NCBI RefSeq assembly: GCF_000807925.1
Contig: NZ_JRVC01000021.1
Location: 1-64,000 of the forward strand
From: Novosphingobium subterraneum
GTDB taxonomy: Bacteria > Pseudomonadota > Alphaproteobacteria > Sphingomonadales > Sphingomonadaceae
DNA length: 64,000 nucleotides
Reading direction: 5' to 3'
Shown: positions 42,573 to 52,085 of the stretch, piece by piece
Layout of the letters: every line of letters begins with the position of its first letter
Numbering within the stretch: the stretch's first letter is position 1
The notes under the pieces: model-generated
What the model was told of the DNA's origin: nothing
The model's input: the letters and a program-made list of their open reading frames with translations, nothing else
The model's database searches: none
Made by a program: the position numbers and the translations under genes

Positions 42573-44102
42573 ATGAGCGAGACCGCTTCATCAGGCGCAG
42601 GAATAGCCCCGTCCCGGCAGCTTGTTGCCGGGCTCGTGCTTGCCCTTGCCAATTTCATGGTCATTCTCGACCTGAGCATCGCCAATGTCTCGATCCCGCA
42701 TATCGCGGGCAATCTGGGCATCACGCTTGAACAAGGCGCATGGGTCATCACCTCCTACGCGGTCGCCGAGGCGATCTGCGTTCCCTTGACCGGATGGGTC
42801 GCCGGACGCTTCGGATCGGTACGCACCTTCCTGTTCAGCATGGTCGGGTTCGGGATCTGCTCATTCCTGTGCGGGATCTCAGTCACGATGGGCATGCTGG
42901 TCGCCAGTCGTATCGGACAGGGAATTTTCGGCGCCTTCCTGATGCCCATGTCGCAAACCTTGCTGCTCAGCGTGTTCCCGCCCGAGAAGCGCAATATGGC
43001 GATGGGACTATGGGCTGTTACACTGCTGATGGGACCTGCTCTTGGTCCAATGATCGGTGGCTATCTCACAGAAAATTATTCCTGGCATTGGATATTCCTG
43101 ATCAACTTGCCCGTCGCCATCCTGTGCATCGTGGTGGGTTTCGCGCTGCTCAGGCCGATCGAGACCGAGCGGCAGATCCTGCCGATCGACTATGTCGGCC
43201 TTGCCTTGCTGGTGCTCTGGGTCGGCTGCCTCCAGATCGTGCTCGACCTTGGCCGTAACCACGACTGGTTCGCCGACCCGATGATCGTGGCGCTGGCGAT
43301 CACCTCTGCCGTGGGTTTTATCGTTTTCATTATCTGGGAGTTGGGCGAGGATCACCCGATCGTCGATTTGCGAGTCCTGCGGCACCGTGGCTTCAGCGTC
43401 AGCCTGACTGTTCTGTCGCTCGCATTTGCCGGATACTTCGCGGGGTTTGTCGTTGTCCCCCAGTGGCAGCAAGCCTGGCTCGGATTTCCTGCGACAGCAG
43501 CCGGCTTGTCCTCTTCGTTTTCGGCTATGGGCGGACTGATTACCGCGCCGGTGGTGGCTTTTCTGATGAGCCGCCTCGACCTGCGTGTCCTTGTTTCGTG
43601 CGGCGTCACCTGGATTGCGGCGATGACGCTCGTGCGCACAACCTGGACAACAGACTCCGATTTCTGGACCCTCAGCATTCCGCAGTTCGTTCAGGGGCTG
43701 GGCACTCCCTTCATGATGCTTCCTCTCATGACCCTGACGCTCAATACGGTTGAGGAAAACGAGGTGGCATCGGCCGCCGGCCTGCAAAGCTTCATGCGAA
43801 CCATCGCCACCGCCGTAGCGACTTCCATCACTCTGTCTTATTGGGGTGATACCCAGCGCATCGCGCGCAGCGATGCGGTGGCGGTCCTGCAGCCGGAAGC
43901 GGCGCAGGCAAGCCTTTCCAGCCTCGGCTTCCCTTCTGAACAGATAAGGCAAGTGCTCAGCAACATGGTTGAGCTGGAGGCGACAACGCTGGCGCTTATT
44001 CATACCTTCTGGGCGACCACAGCCGTTTTGCTTTTTGCCGCCGCCCTGATCTGGCTTGCCCCACGACCGTCGAAATCAGGCGGCATTACGATGGGCCACT
44101 AA
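42573..44102 (+). CDS. DHA2-family MFS drug transporter, EmrB-like
   Basis: A 509-residue transporter with 14 predicted helices. LDLSIANVSIPHIAGNLG is the DHA2 signature of helix 1, and GWVAGRFGSVRTFL the MFS motif A. It exports hydrophobic or aromatic compounds using the proton gradient. It closes the operon; its position and MarR control suggest export of toxic substrates or intermediates. Confidence 0.92.
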   Translation: MSETASSGAGIAPSRQLVAGLVLALANFMVILDLSIANVSIPHIAGNLGITLEQGAWVITSYAVAEAICVPLTGWVAGRFGSVRTFLFSMVGFGICSFLCGISVTMGMLVASRIGQGIFGAFLMPMSQTLLLSVFPPEKRNMAMGLWAVTLLMGPALGPMIGGYLTENYSWHWIFLINLPVAILCIVVGFALLRPIETERQILPIDYVGLALLVLWVGCLQIVLDLGRNHDWFADPMIVALAITSAVGFIVFIIWELGEDHPIVDLRVLRHRGFSVSLTVLSLAFAGYFAGFVVVPQWQQAWLGFPATAAGLSSSFSAMGGLITAPVVAFLMSRLDLRVLVSCGVTWIAAMTLVRTTWTTDSDFWTLSIPQFVQGLGTPFMMLPLMTLTLNTVEENEVASAAGLQSFMRTIATAVATSITLSYWGDTQRIARSDAVAVLQPEAAQASLSSLGFPSEQIRQVLSNMVELEATTLALIHTFWATTAVLLFAAALIWLAPRPSKSGGITMGH

Positions 44103-44164
44103 AGAAGACTGACCGGCAACCAGGAGGCAGATCTGGCTCTGTCGGCTCCAGAACTTCATTGGCC

Positions 44165-45166
44165 TTATGTCTTGACCCGACGCGACAGCAGGATTGATGC
44201 AACCACCAACAGCGAACCGATCAGGTGGTATTTTGCGAACCGTTCTCCAAGCAGTGGTACGGCCATCAGAACCCCGAACACTGATGGCAGGTTCATGTAG
44301 ACCCCCGCGCGGCCCGAGCCGACCAAGGCGACCGCGCGATTGAACAGCGCGTAGGACAGCAGCGAAGGAAATATCCCGACATAGAGCAGGGATGCGAGCG
44401 CTGCGGGTGAAGCCACGGTCAGGCCAGCCCACCAGAGGTGCCAGGCATAGGGCACACTCAAAGCCGCGATCCCGACCCCGAACAGGACAACCAGCAAACT
44501 GAGGTGGTGCATCGCCGGTGCGCGGCGCAGGAAGGTAGCATAGGCGGAATAGAGAAAAACCGCAATGATGGCGAGCAGATCGCCTCGGTTCAGCGCATCC
44601 CAGCGCAGATAGTCGGGATGCCCCTTGGTCATGATCCACGCGATTCCGGTGATCGAAAGGAGTGCGCAAACGAGAAGGATCGGGTGCACCCTCTCCCGAA
44701 ACAGCACAACTGGCATGAGCAGGGTCATCACCGGCATGGTCGATTGCAACAGAAGATTGTTGGTCGCGGTGGTGAACTGCAAGCTTTGATAGACGAGAAA
44801 GGAAAACAGCCCCACTCCTAAGGCCCCGAGGAGCCCAAGGAACCGCCAGCCGCCGACAATGGCGGACAGGTCGTCGCGGAGGTGTCGCCAAGCGAACGGG
44901 AGCACGAAGACCAGCGCCACCACCCACCGCCAGAACGCCAGCGTCACGGGTGAGAGCAAGTCCTTGGCCGCCCGCCCGACGATCGGATTCAGGGCCCAAA
45001 AGAACGAGGCCAGACACAGCAACAGGGCTGGTGATTGCCAGAGCCTGGACACAAGACCCAGGATGCTGGACGTGTTGCGGTCGGCATCTTGCAACCTAAA
45101 ATTCTCCCCAGAAACGCGGCTTGAGAATCGTCCTTGCGCCAACGGTAGGTTTTGCATATGGTGCAT
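44165..45166 (-). CDS. EamA/DMT-family transporter
   Basis: About 333 residues with ten predicted membrane helices in two EamA repeats: CLASFFWALNPIVGRAAKDLLSPVTLAFWRW opens the first and LLAIIAVFLYSAYATFLRR the second. LLGERFAKYHLIGSLLVVASILL is the closing motif. Members move metabolites, often amino acids or aromatic acids. Start codons at 45166 and 45157 are both possible. It diverges from the Rieske dioxygenase operon and may share its promoter region. Confidence 0.85.
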   Translation of the reverse strand: MHHMQNLPLAQGRFSSRVSGENFRLQDADRNTSSILGLVSRLWQSPALLLCLASFFWALNPIVGRAAKDLLSPVTLAFWRWVVALVFVLPFAWRHLRDDLSAIVGGWRFLGLLGALGVGLFSFLVYQSLQFTTATNNLLLQSTMPVMTLLMPVVLFRERVHPILLVCALLSITGIAWIMTKGHPDYLRWDALNRGDLLAIIAVFLYSAYATFLRRAPAMHHLSLLVVLFGVGIAALSVPYAWHLWWAGLTVASPAALASLLYVGIFPSLLSYALFNRAVALVGSGRAGVYMNLPSVFGVLMAVPLLGERFAKYHLIGSLLVVASILLSRRVKT

Positions 45167-45231
45167 CGCGTTGCATGTATAGCGCGAATCGACTATGCAG
45201 CACTCGGAACAAAAAGCATGGGAGCGATGCG

Positions 45232-46611
45232 ATGAATGGATCGTCGGCACTCGTCGACAACGCCGGTGCGAGCCAGTCTCGCCGGGTGTTCTGGGATCAA
45301 GATGTCTATCAGCTGGAGCTGGAGCGGATATTCTCGCGATGCTGGCTCATGCTCGGACATGATTCGCTAGTTCCCAAACCGGGCGACTTCATTACGACGT
45401 ACATGGCAGAAGACCGTGTCATCTTGTCGCGGCAGCCGGACGGTTCGCTGAAGGCGTTCATCAATTCCTGCACTCACCGCGGCAACCAGATCTGTCATGC
45501 CGACAGCGGCAGCGCCAAGGCGTTCGTGTGCAATTATCATGGTTGGGTTTTCGGTCAGGATGGTTCGCTCGTCGATGTTCCGATGGAAGAGCGGTGCTAT
45601 CACAGCGATCTCGACAAATCCAAGCTGGGGCTCGCGCCGATCCGGGTCGAAACTTACAAGGGCTTCATCTTCGGCTGCCATGATCCCGAAGCGCCATCGC
45701 TTGAGGACTATCTGGGGGACTTCTGCTGGTACCTCGATACGATCTGGGACGGTCCGGACGGTGGTCTGGAACTGCTCGGGCCGCCGTTGAAGAGCACCCT
45801 CGCCTGCAATTGGAAAGTCCCGACCGAGAACTTCGTCGGCGATGGGTATCACGTGGGCTGGACGCATGCCGCCGCTCTCCAGATGATCGGGGGCGAGCTG
45901 GCTGGCCTGTCGGGCAATCGCGCCGACATGCCGTTTGACGACCTTGGTCTGCAATTCACCATGCGGCATGGCCACGGGTTTGGCCTGATCGATAACGCGG
46001 CGACTGCGATCCACGTCAAGCGCGACGGGTACGTCAAATATCTCGAGGAGACGCGGGGCGGAATTCGCGAAAAATTCGGGCCGGAGCGCGAACGGCTCTA
46101 TGTCGGTCACTGGAATACGTCGATCTTCCCAAACTGTTCGTTCCTCTACGGAACCAACACCTTCAAGATCTGGCATCCGCGCGGGCCGCATGAAATCGAG
46201 GTCTGGACCTATACCATGGTGCCGAAGAATGCCGACACCGAAACAAAGCGGTCGATCCAGCGCGAAGCGATCCGTTCATTCGGAACGGCGGGAACGCTCG
46301 AAAGCGACGATGGCGAAAATATGTCGTCGGCTACCTACATCAACAACGGTATCATCACCCGCAAGGGGCGGATGAATTCGAGCATGGGCAAGGACCGCGA
46401 AGGGCCGCACCCCGTCTATCCAGGAATTGTCGGGGTCAGCTTCATCGGCGAAACCTCGTATCGGGGCTTTTATCGTTTCTGGCAAGAAATGCTCGATGCG
46501 CCGGATTGGGCAGCTATCCGGGCCAATGACGATACCTGGGATGTAATGTGGACCAACCGTAATTTTTGGCCTGATCGTCTGTCGGCGAAGCAAGCCGAGC
46601 CGCAAGACTGA
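45232..46611 (+). CDS. Rieske dioxygenase alpha subunit (naphthalene-dioxygenase type)
   Basis: A 459-residue catalytic subunit. The Rieske 2Fe-2S centre is bound by Cys80, His82, Cys100 and His103 (CTHRG and CNYHGW). The mononuclear iron site is Asp204/His207/His212 in VGDGYHVGWTH, with the third ligand in the ESDDGENM block, as in naphthalene dioxygenase. PGIVGVSFIGETSYRGFYRFWQ near the end is also typical of that group. It adds both atoms of oxygen to an aromatic ring to give a cis-dihydrodiol or, with loss of a group, a catechol. The beta subunit follows; no ferredoxin or reductase gene is in the window, so these must be supplied from elsewhere. GGGAG precedes the ATG at 45232. Confidence 0.92.
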   Translation: MNGSSALVDNAGASQSRRVFWDQDVYQLELERIFSRCWLMLGHDSLVPKPGDFITTYMAEDRVILSRQPDGSLKAFINSCTHRGNQICHADSGSAKAFVCNYHGWVFGQDGSLVDVPMEERCYHSDLDKSKLGLAPIRVETYKGFIFGCHDPEAPSLEDYLGDFCWYLDTIWDGPDGGLELLGPPLKSTLACNWKVPTENFVGDGYHVGWTHAAALQMIGGELAGLSGNRADMPFDDLGLQFTMRHGHGFGLIDNAATAIHVKRDGYVKYLEETRGGIREKFGPERERLYVGHWNTSIFPNCSFLYGTNTFKIWHPRGPHEIEVWTYTMVPKNADTETKRSIQREAIRSFGTAGTLESDDGENMSSATYINNGIITRKGRMNSSMGKDREGPHPVYPGIVGVSFIGETSYRGFYRFWQEMLDAPDWAAIRANDDTWDVMWTNRNFWPDRLSAKQAEPQD

Positions 46612-46636
46612 TCCCGACAGCAATCTGGACCGCAAG

Positions 46637-47161
46637 ATGACCGAAACACGCAAGCCCGTAGGCATGGAACTGCATCATGCCATCGTCAGTCACTATTCCG
46701 CCGAGGTGCGGATGTTGCAAAACCAGCAATATCGCGAATGGTTCGATACTGTAATCGCCGAAGATATCCATTACTGGATGCCAGTTTACGAACAGCGGTT
46801 CGCACGTGACCGCCGCCCGGATCCAACCCCGGGGGATGCCGCAATCTACAACGATGACTATTCCGAGCTGCAGCAGCGGGTCGACCGGTTGCTGACGGGT
46901 CAGGTATGGATGGAAGATCCGCCATCACGAATCCGCTATTTCGTCACCAATGTCGAAGCATTCGAAATTGCACCGTTTGAATTCGAGGTCTTCTCTAACG
47001 TTCTGGTGCACCGCAATCGCCGACAGAGCGAAGTTTACGTGCACACGCTGGGACGCGAAGACAAGCTGCGGAAAACAGACAGCGGCTTCAAGGTATTCAG
47101 CAGAAAGCTGAATATCGACGCGCGCGTCGTGCAGGACAAGAATCTCTATTTCTTTGTATAA
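46637..47161 (+). CDS. Rieske dioxygenase beta subunit
   Basis: A 174-residue small subunit with the family cone fold. EDIHYWMPVYEQRF near residue 45 and the end FKVFSRKLNIDARVVQDKNLYFFV match ring-hydroxylating dioxygenase beta subunits. It has no metal; it shapes an alpha3-beta3 hexamer. It lies 25 bases after the alpha gene. Confidence 0.92.
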   Translation: MTETRKPVGMELHHAIVSHYSAEVRMLQNQQYREWFDTVIAEDIHYWMPVYEQRFARDRRPDPTPGDAAIYNDDYSELQQRVDRLLTGQVWMEDPPSRIRYFVTNVEAFEIAPFEFEVFSNVLVHRNRRQSEVYVHTLGREDKLRKTDSGFKVFSRKLNIDARVVQDKNLYFFV

Positions 47162-47203
47162 GCAAATTCAATCAAATAGAAATCAGGAAACGGGAGAGCA
47201 AAA

Positions 47204-48301
47204 ATGGACGCATACGCGGCAATTATCGAGCGTCAGGGTGGCGAATTCGTTCTGGATAACGTCTCCATCGAGGATCCGCGCGACGGCGAAGTGCTGGTCA
47301 AGGTTGCCGCAGCTGGCATATGCCACACCGACCTGACGGTTCGCGATCAATATTATCCGACGCCGCTGCCGGCGGTGCTGGGCCATGAAGGTTCGGGTGT
47401 TGTCGAAAAGGTCGGCCGCGGCGTGACCACTGTCAAGCCAGGCGACAAGGTCGTGCTCTCCTTCAGCTATTGCGGCACCTGTCCATCGTGCCTCAAGGGC
47501 CATCAGGCCTATTGTCCGAGCCTGTTCCCGCTCAATTTCATGGGCCGCCGCCTGGATGGTTCGACGCCTATCACCCGCAACGGCCAAGAAGTCAACGCCT
47601 GCTTCTTCGGTCAATCCTCGTTCGCGACCTATTCGATCGCGTCGGAAAACAACTGCGTCAAGGTTGCCGACGACGCACAGATCGAACTTTTGGGCCCACT
47701 GGGCTGCGGCATCCAGACCGGGGCGGGCAGCATCCTCAATGCGCTTTGTCCCGAACCTGGCTCCTCGATCGCGATCTTCGGGGTCGGGTCGGTCGGCCTC
47801 AGCGCAGTGATGGCCGCCAAGGCCTCGGGCTGCCTCAAGATCATCGCGGTTGACCGCAACGCAGGCCGCTTGGAACTGGCGCGTGAACTGGGCGCCACCG
47901 ATGTGATCGACGCCAACACGGTCAACGCTCAGGAAGCGATCGTCGCGATGACCGGTGGCGGCGCCGACTATGCCATGGATACCACCGCCATTCCAGCGGT
48001 GCTGCGCTCGGCGGTGGACAGCACGCACAACATGGGTGAAACCGCAGTGGTCGGCGGGGCGAAGCTGGGCACCGAATTTTCGCTAGACATGAACAACATG
48101 CTGTTTGGCCGCAAGTTGCGCGGCGTAGTCGAAGGATCGAGCACCCCGCAGGTCTTCATCCCGCAACTGATTGCGATGCAGAAGGCCGGGCTGTTCCCGT
48201 TCGAGAAGCTCTGCACCTTCTATGATCTCGACCAGATCAACCAGGCCGTCGAGGATACCGAAAAGACCGGCAAGGCGATCAAGGCCATTCTCAAAATGTA
48301 G
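47204..48301 (+). CDS. Zinc-dependent aryl-alcohol dehydrogenase
   Basis: A 365-residue medium-chain dehydrogenase, close in layout to benzyl alcohol dehydrogenase XylB. AAGICHTDLTVRDQ gives the catalytic-zinc Cys, LGHEGSGVV the His-Glu pair. CGTCPSCLKGHQAYC holds the structural-zinc cysteines, and IFGVGSVGLSAVMAAK the NAD-binding loop. IAVDRNAGRLELA, with Asp after the second strand, points to NAD rather than NADP. It may oxidise an aromatic alcohol side chain. It follows the dioxygenase genes by 42 bases with a GGGAG ribosome site; a hairpin follows. Confidence 0.9.
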   Translation: MDAYAAIIERQGGEFVLDNVSIEDPRDGEVLVKVAAAGICHTDLTVRDQYYPTPLPAVLGHEGSGVVEKVGRGVTTVKPGDKVVLSFSYCGTCPSCLKGHQAYCPSLFPLNFMGRRLDGSTPITRNGQEVNACFFGQSSFATYSIASENNCVKVADDAQIELLGPLGCGIQTGAGSILNALCPEPGSSIAIFGVGSVGLSAVMAAKASGCLKIIAVDRNAGRLELARELGATDVIDANTVNAQEAIVAMTGGGADYAMDTTAIPAVLRSAVDSTHNMGETAVVGGAKLGTEFSLDMNNMLFGRKLRGVVEGSSTPQVFIPQLIAMQKAGLFPFEKLCTFYDLDQINQAVEDTEKTGKAIKAILKM

Positions 48302-48312
48302 ATCGCTTCTGG

Positions 48313-48340
48313 GGCGGCGCACCAATCGAATTGCGCCGCC
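48313..48340 (+). terminator. Hairpin between dehydrogenase and ppdK
   Basis: GGCGGCGCA and TGCGCCGCC form perfect 9-base arms with a 10-base loop, followed by TTGG. It may end or trim the first transcript, splitting the cluster into two expression levels. Confidence 0.55.
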
Positions 48341-48373
48341 TTGGACCTGCACTTGGACCTCAGGAATTTAACA

Positions 48374-51040
48374 ATGTCGAGTGTGTTTTCCTTCGGTTCC
48401 GGCGTTCTGGTCGCAGGTCAGATTGGTCTCGACAAGCGCGTCTTGGGCGGGAAAGGGGCCAACCTCGCCGAGATGGCGCGGATCGGGCTGCCCGTCCCGC
48501 CTGGATTCACGATTTCCGCCGGCGAATGCCTCGCTTATCTTGACCACGGCAGAGCTTCACTTGATCGCATCCGCGATGAGGTTTCGGCTGCTTTGGGGCT
48601 GGTCGAACGGGCGACGGGCAAGACGTTCGGCAATCCTCGCGATCCCCTGCTGGTCTCGGTGCGTTCGGGCGCGCGGGTATCCATGCCGGGGATGATGGAC
48701 ACGATCCTCAACCTTGGCATCAATGATGCTACCGTCACCGGCCTGGGCCAGTCCTCCGGGGATGAGCGGTTCGCGCTCGACAGTTATCGCCGCTTCATCC
48801 AGATGTATTCCAGTGTCGTGCTCGAAATCGAGCATGGCGTATTCGAGGCAGCCCTTGACCGCATCAAGGAAGATCGCGGCGTCGATGAGGATATCGATCT
48901 TCGAGTGGAGGATCTGCGCGGCGTGATCGCGACCTTCAAGGATCTCGTGCTTGCCCATCACGGCGCGGCCTTTCCTCAGGATGTACAGGAACAACTCTGG
49001 ACGGCAATCGAGGCGGTGTTCCGCTCATGGGACTCACCGCGAGCCAAGGTCTACCGGCGCCTGAACGATATCCCCGGAGATTGGGGCACGGCGGTTAACG
49101 TCCAAGCCATGGTGTTCGGAAATCTTGGCGAGACCAGCGCTACCGGCGTCGCCTTTACCCGCAACCCTGCAACCGGCGAGAAGGCCTACTACGGCGAATG
49201 GCTGGCCAACGCCCAGGGTGAGGATGTTGTCGCCGGCATCCGCACGCCCCAGTATCTGACCAGGGCTGCCCGCGAAGCCGCAGGTGCGCGGCTTCCCTCA
49301 ATGCAGGAAGCGATGCCGAAGGCCTATGCCCAACTTGCTGAGGTGTTCGAACTGCTGGAGCGCCACTATCGCGACATGCAGGACATCGAATTCACAGTCG
49401 AACGCGGCAGGCTCTACCTCCTTCAGACCCGTTCGGGCAAGCGCACCGCCAAGGCCGCGTTAAAGATCGCCGTCGACATGGTCGAGGAAGGCCTGATCGA
49501 CCGAACAGCGGCACTACGCCGTCTGGATCCCGCTTCGCTCGACCAGTTGCTCCACCCCTCCCTCGATCCGGATGCGGAGCGCGTCGTGCTCGGCAAGGGC
49601 CTGCCGGCTTCTCCTGGCGCGGCCTCGGGCGGAGTGGTGTTCGATGCCGAAACCGCAGCACGCCGGGCGGAGCTGGGTGAAAAGGTGATTCTTGTCCGGC
49701 ACGAGACCTCGCCCGACGACATTCACGGCATGCATGTGGCCCAGGGTATTCTGACCGCGCGGGGCGGAATGACCAGCCACGCTGCCGTTGTCGCAAGGGG
49801 CATGGGCCGGCCTTGTGTCGCAGGGACTTCCACCCTCAAGATCGATCCGGTCGCGCGGGTTGCCGAAGTGGGCGGGCAGCGGCTCGAAGAAGGTGCGTTC
49901 ATCACGATCGACGGTTCGACCGGCGAAGTGTTTCTCGGAGAGCTGCCCACGATCCTGCCCGAACTATCGGGCGACTTTGCGACCGTGATGGCCTGGGCCG
50001 ATCAGCACCGCCGCCTCAAGATCCGGACCAACGCGGAAACTCCGGTCGATTGCGCGATGGCGCGCCGCTTCGGCGCCGAGGGGGTCGGGCTGTGCCGGAC
50101 CGAGCACATGTTCTTCGACGAGAACCGGATCCTCGCCATGCGGCAGATGATCCTGGCCGACAGCGAAAAGGAACGACGCTCCGCGCTCGACCAGCTATTG
50201 CCCGAACAGCGCACCGACTTCCGCCGGATCTTCGAAATCATGGAAGGCTTGCCAGTCACCATCCGCCTCCTCGATCCGCCGCTGCACGAGTTTCTGCCGC
50301 ATACGGATAGCGAGTTCACCGAGCTTTCGCGGGCGATGGGTATTGACGTGGAGCAGGTTCGGCATCGCGCAATCGAATTGGCGGAAACCAACCCCATGCT
50401 GGGGCATCGAGGCTGCCGACTGGGCGTGGTCTATCCCGAAATATACGAAATGCAGGCTCGCGCGATTTTCGAGGCGGCGCTCGAAGTCGCGGGCGAGGCG
50501 GGCATGGCGGTCTGTCCCGAAATCATGATTCCGCTGGTCGGATTGCCGCGTGAACTGGAATCACTGAAGGATACCCTGTACAGGGTCGCTGAAGTCGTGT
50601 TCGCCGAAAAAGGCGAGCGGATCGCCTTTAGCGTTGGCACCATGATCGAGCTGCCGCGGGCAGCCCTGGTTGCCGACGAAATCGCTGCAAGCGGGGAATT
50701 CTTCTCGTTCGGAACCAATGATCTGACCCAGACTACGCTGGGGATCAGCCGCGACGATGCGGCGCGTTTCCTGGGTGCTTATGTGGAAAAAGGCATTATC
50801 GCCAAGGACCCGTTCGTCACCCTCGATATCGAAGGGGTCGGCAAGCTGATCGAAATGGCATCGCGCAAAGGGCGCGAAACCCGGCCCGACCTAAAACTGG
50901 GGATCTGCGGCGAGCACGGCGGCGATCCGGCCACGATCGCCTTCTGTGAGGAGATCGGGTTGGACTATGTCAGCGCCTCGCCGTTCCGCGTGCCGATCGC
51001 CCGACTGGCTGCCGCCCAAGCGGCGCTCACGGCTGCCTAG
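48374..51040 (+). CDS. ppdK: Pyruvate phosphate dikinase
   Basis: A full-length 888-residue enzyme that interconverts pyruvate, ATP and phosphate with PEP, AMP and pyrophosphate. The N-terminal ATP-grasp part starts GGKGANLAEMARIGLPVPPGF. The phosphohistidine loop is GGMTSHAAVVARGMGRPCVAGT, and the C-terminal PEP/pyruvate barrel includes GVGLCRTEHMFF, FSFGTNDLTQTTLG and GICGEHGGDP with the catalytic Cys. The ATG at 48374 follows AGGA. Placed inside a degradation cluster it probably turns released pyruvate into PEP for gluconeogenesis (inferred); chromosomes of this group usually have their own copy or another route. Confidence 0.93.
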   Translation: MSSVFSFGSGVLVAGQIGLDKRVLGGKGANLAEMARIGLPVPPGFTISAGECLAYLDHGRASLDRIRDEVSAALGLVERATGKTFGNPRDPLLVSVRSGARVSMPGMMDTILNLGINDATVTGLGQSSGDERFALDSYRRFIQMYSSVVLEIEHGVFEAALDRIKEDRGVDEDIDLRVEDLRGVIATFKDLVLAHHGAAFPQDVQEQLWTAIEAVFRSWDSPRAKVYRRLNDIPGDWGTAVNVQAMVFGNLGETSATGVAFTRNPATGEKAYYGEWLANAQGEDVVAGIRTPQYLTRAAREAAGARLPSMQEAMPKAYAQLAEVFELLERHYRDMQDIEFTVERGRLYLLQTRSGKRTAKAALKIAVDMVEEGLIDRTAALRRLDPASLDQLLHPSLDPDAERVVLGKGLPASPGAASGGVVFDAETAARRAELGEKVILVRHETSPDDIHGMHVAQGILTARGGMTSHAAVVARGMGRPCVAGTSTLKIDPVARVAEVGGQRLEEGAFITIDGSTGEVFLGELPTILPELSGDFATVMAWADQHRRLKIRTNAETPVDCAMARRFGAEGVGLCRTEHMFFDENRILAMRQMILADSEKERRSALDQLLPEQRTDFRRIFEIMEGLPVTIRLLDPPLHEFLPHTDSEFTELSRAMGIDVEQVRHRAIELAETNPMLGHRGCRLGVVYPEIYEMQARAIFEAALEVAGEAGMAVCPEIMIPLVGLPRELESLKDTLYRVAEVVFAEKGERIAFSVGTMIELPRAALVADEIAASGEFFSFGTNDLTQTTLGISRDDAARFLGAYVEKGIIAKDPFVTLDIEGVGKLIEMASRKGRETRPDLKLGICGEHGGDPATIAFCEEIGLDYVSASPFRVPIARLAAAQAALTAA

Positions 51041-51097
51041 ACCTGCACGGCAAACAACACTGTACCCGAACATCACCAAGACAAGGGAAAGCTGGAC

Positions 51098-52060
51098 ATG
51101 GACTACACTCGCAACGAAGCCAAGGCGTGGGCTACCAAGACGGTCAAAGGTTTCTATCAGTGTCCGATCACGCCGATGACCGCCGATTACAAGTTCGACG
51201 TGGACGGCATCCGTTACAACATCGACAAATATGTTGAAATGGGCGTCGATGGCCTGGCCGTGGGCGGGTTCATCGCCGAATGCTGGAACGTCTCCCCCTC
51301 CGACTGGTTTCGCTATCACGAGATCGTTGCGGAAGCGAACGCCGGGCGGCTCGACCTGTGGACCATTGTGCTCGATCCCAGCGTCTATACCGCGATCGAG
51401 AAGATGCAGTTCGTCGAGAAGCTGGGCTACAACGGGGCCGAGGTGATCAACCCGGTGGTCCAGCTCAAGCGCGACGATGAAATCTACGCCTGGTTCAAGT
51501 ACCTGACCGACCACACCGATCTGGCGGTCTGCCTCTACCGCACCCCGGTTTCGGGCACGGTGCTGAGCTGGGACCTGATGCGCCGCCTGGCCGATATCGA
51601 TACCGTGATCGGGGTCAAGCAGGGCGCGATGAGCCGCGCGGAGACCATCAAGATCCGCCAGCTGATGCCCGAAGGCTTCAACACGATGGAGCCGTTCGAA
51701 TACTTCTTCCTCGACGATCTTCGTCTGGGCGGCACGGTCTGCTGGGGCGAGTTGTCCTACATGCTTTACGGCAAGAAGCGGCACTTCGCCAAGGAATACA
51801 TCCGTCTGGCGCACGAAGGAAAATGGGAGGAAGCACGGGCCGCCTCCGATCAGCTCAGCGAAGTCCGCGAATTCTATCACGACAACTTCCTGTGGGATAT
51901 TGCCCGCACCGCGACCTATGCCAGCGCACTTGCCAATGTGAAGGCCTGGTACGAGGCGATCGGCCTCAAGGCTGGTCCGATCCTGCCGCCGGTGGCCGAT
52001 GTGACCCCGGAAAAGAAAGAGCAGATCAGGGCCAAGCTGGTCGAACTGGGCATTGCCTGA
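51098..52060 (+). CDS. DapA/NAL-family aldolase or hydratase
   Basis: A 320-residue TIM-barrel enzyme of the dihydrodipicolinate synthase family. VIGVKQGAMSR carries the Schiff-base Lys and VCLYRTPVSGTVLS the Tyr of the proton relay. The usual GTTGE loop is replaced by VGGFIAECW. The family includes hydratase-aldolases that release pyruvate from aromatic breakdown products, and I infer such a role here because of the neighbours. The sequence does not closely resemble the naphthalene enzyme NahE. Confidence 0.8.
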   Translation: MDYTRNEAKAWATKTVKGFYQCPITPMTADYKFDVDGIRYNIDKYVEMGVDGLAVGGFIAECWNVSPSDWFRYHEIVAEANAGRLDLWTIVLDPSVYTAIEKMQFVEKLGYNGAEVINPVVQLKRDDEIYAWFKYLTDHTDLAVCLYRTPVSGTVLSWDLMRRLADIDTVIGVKQGAMSRAETIKIRQLMPEGFNTMEPFEYFFLDDLRLGGTVCWGELSYMLYGKKRHFAKEYIRLAHEGKWEEARAASDQLSEVREFYHDNFLWDIARTATYASALANVKAWYEAIGLKAGPILPPVADVTPEKKEQIRAKLVELGIA

Positions 52061-52085
52061 ACCGAACGAACGGGAATCCCAAAGC

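Noticed and set aside
51098..52060. Naming the DapA-family protein NahE-type hydratase-aldolase
   Set aside because: The Schiff-base Lys fits the family, but the loop and middle blocks differ from NahE, so only the family is claimed.
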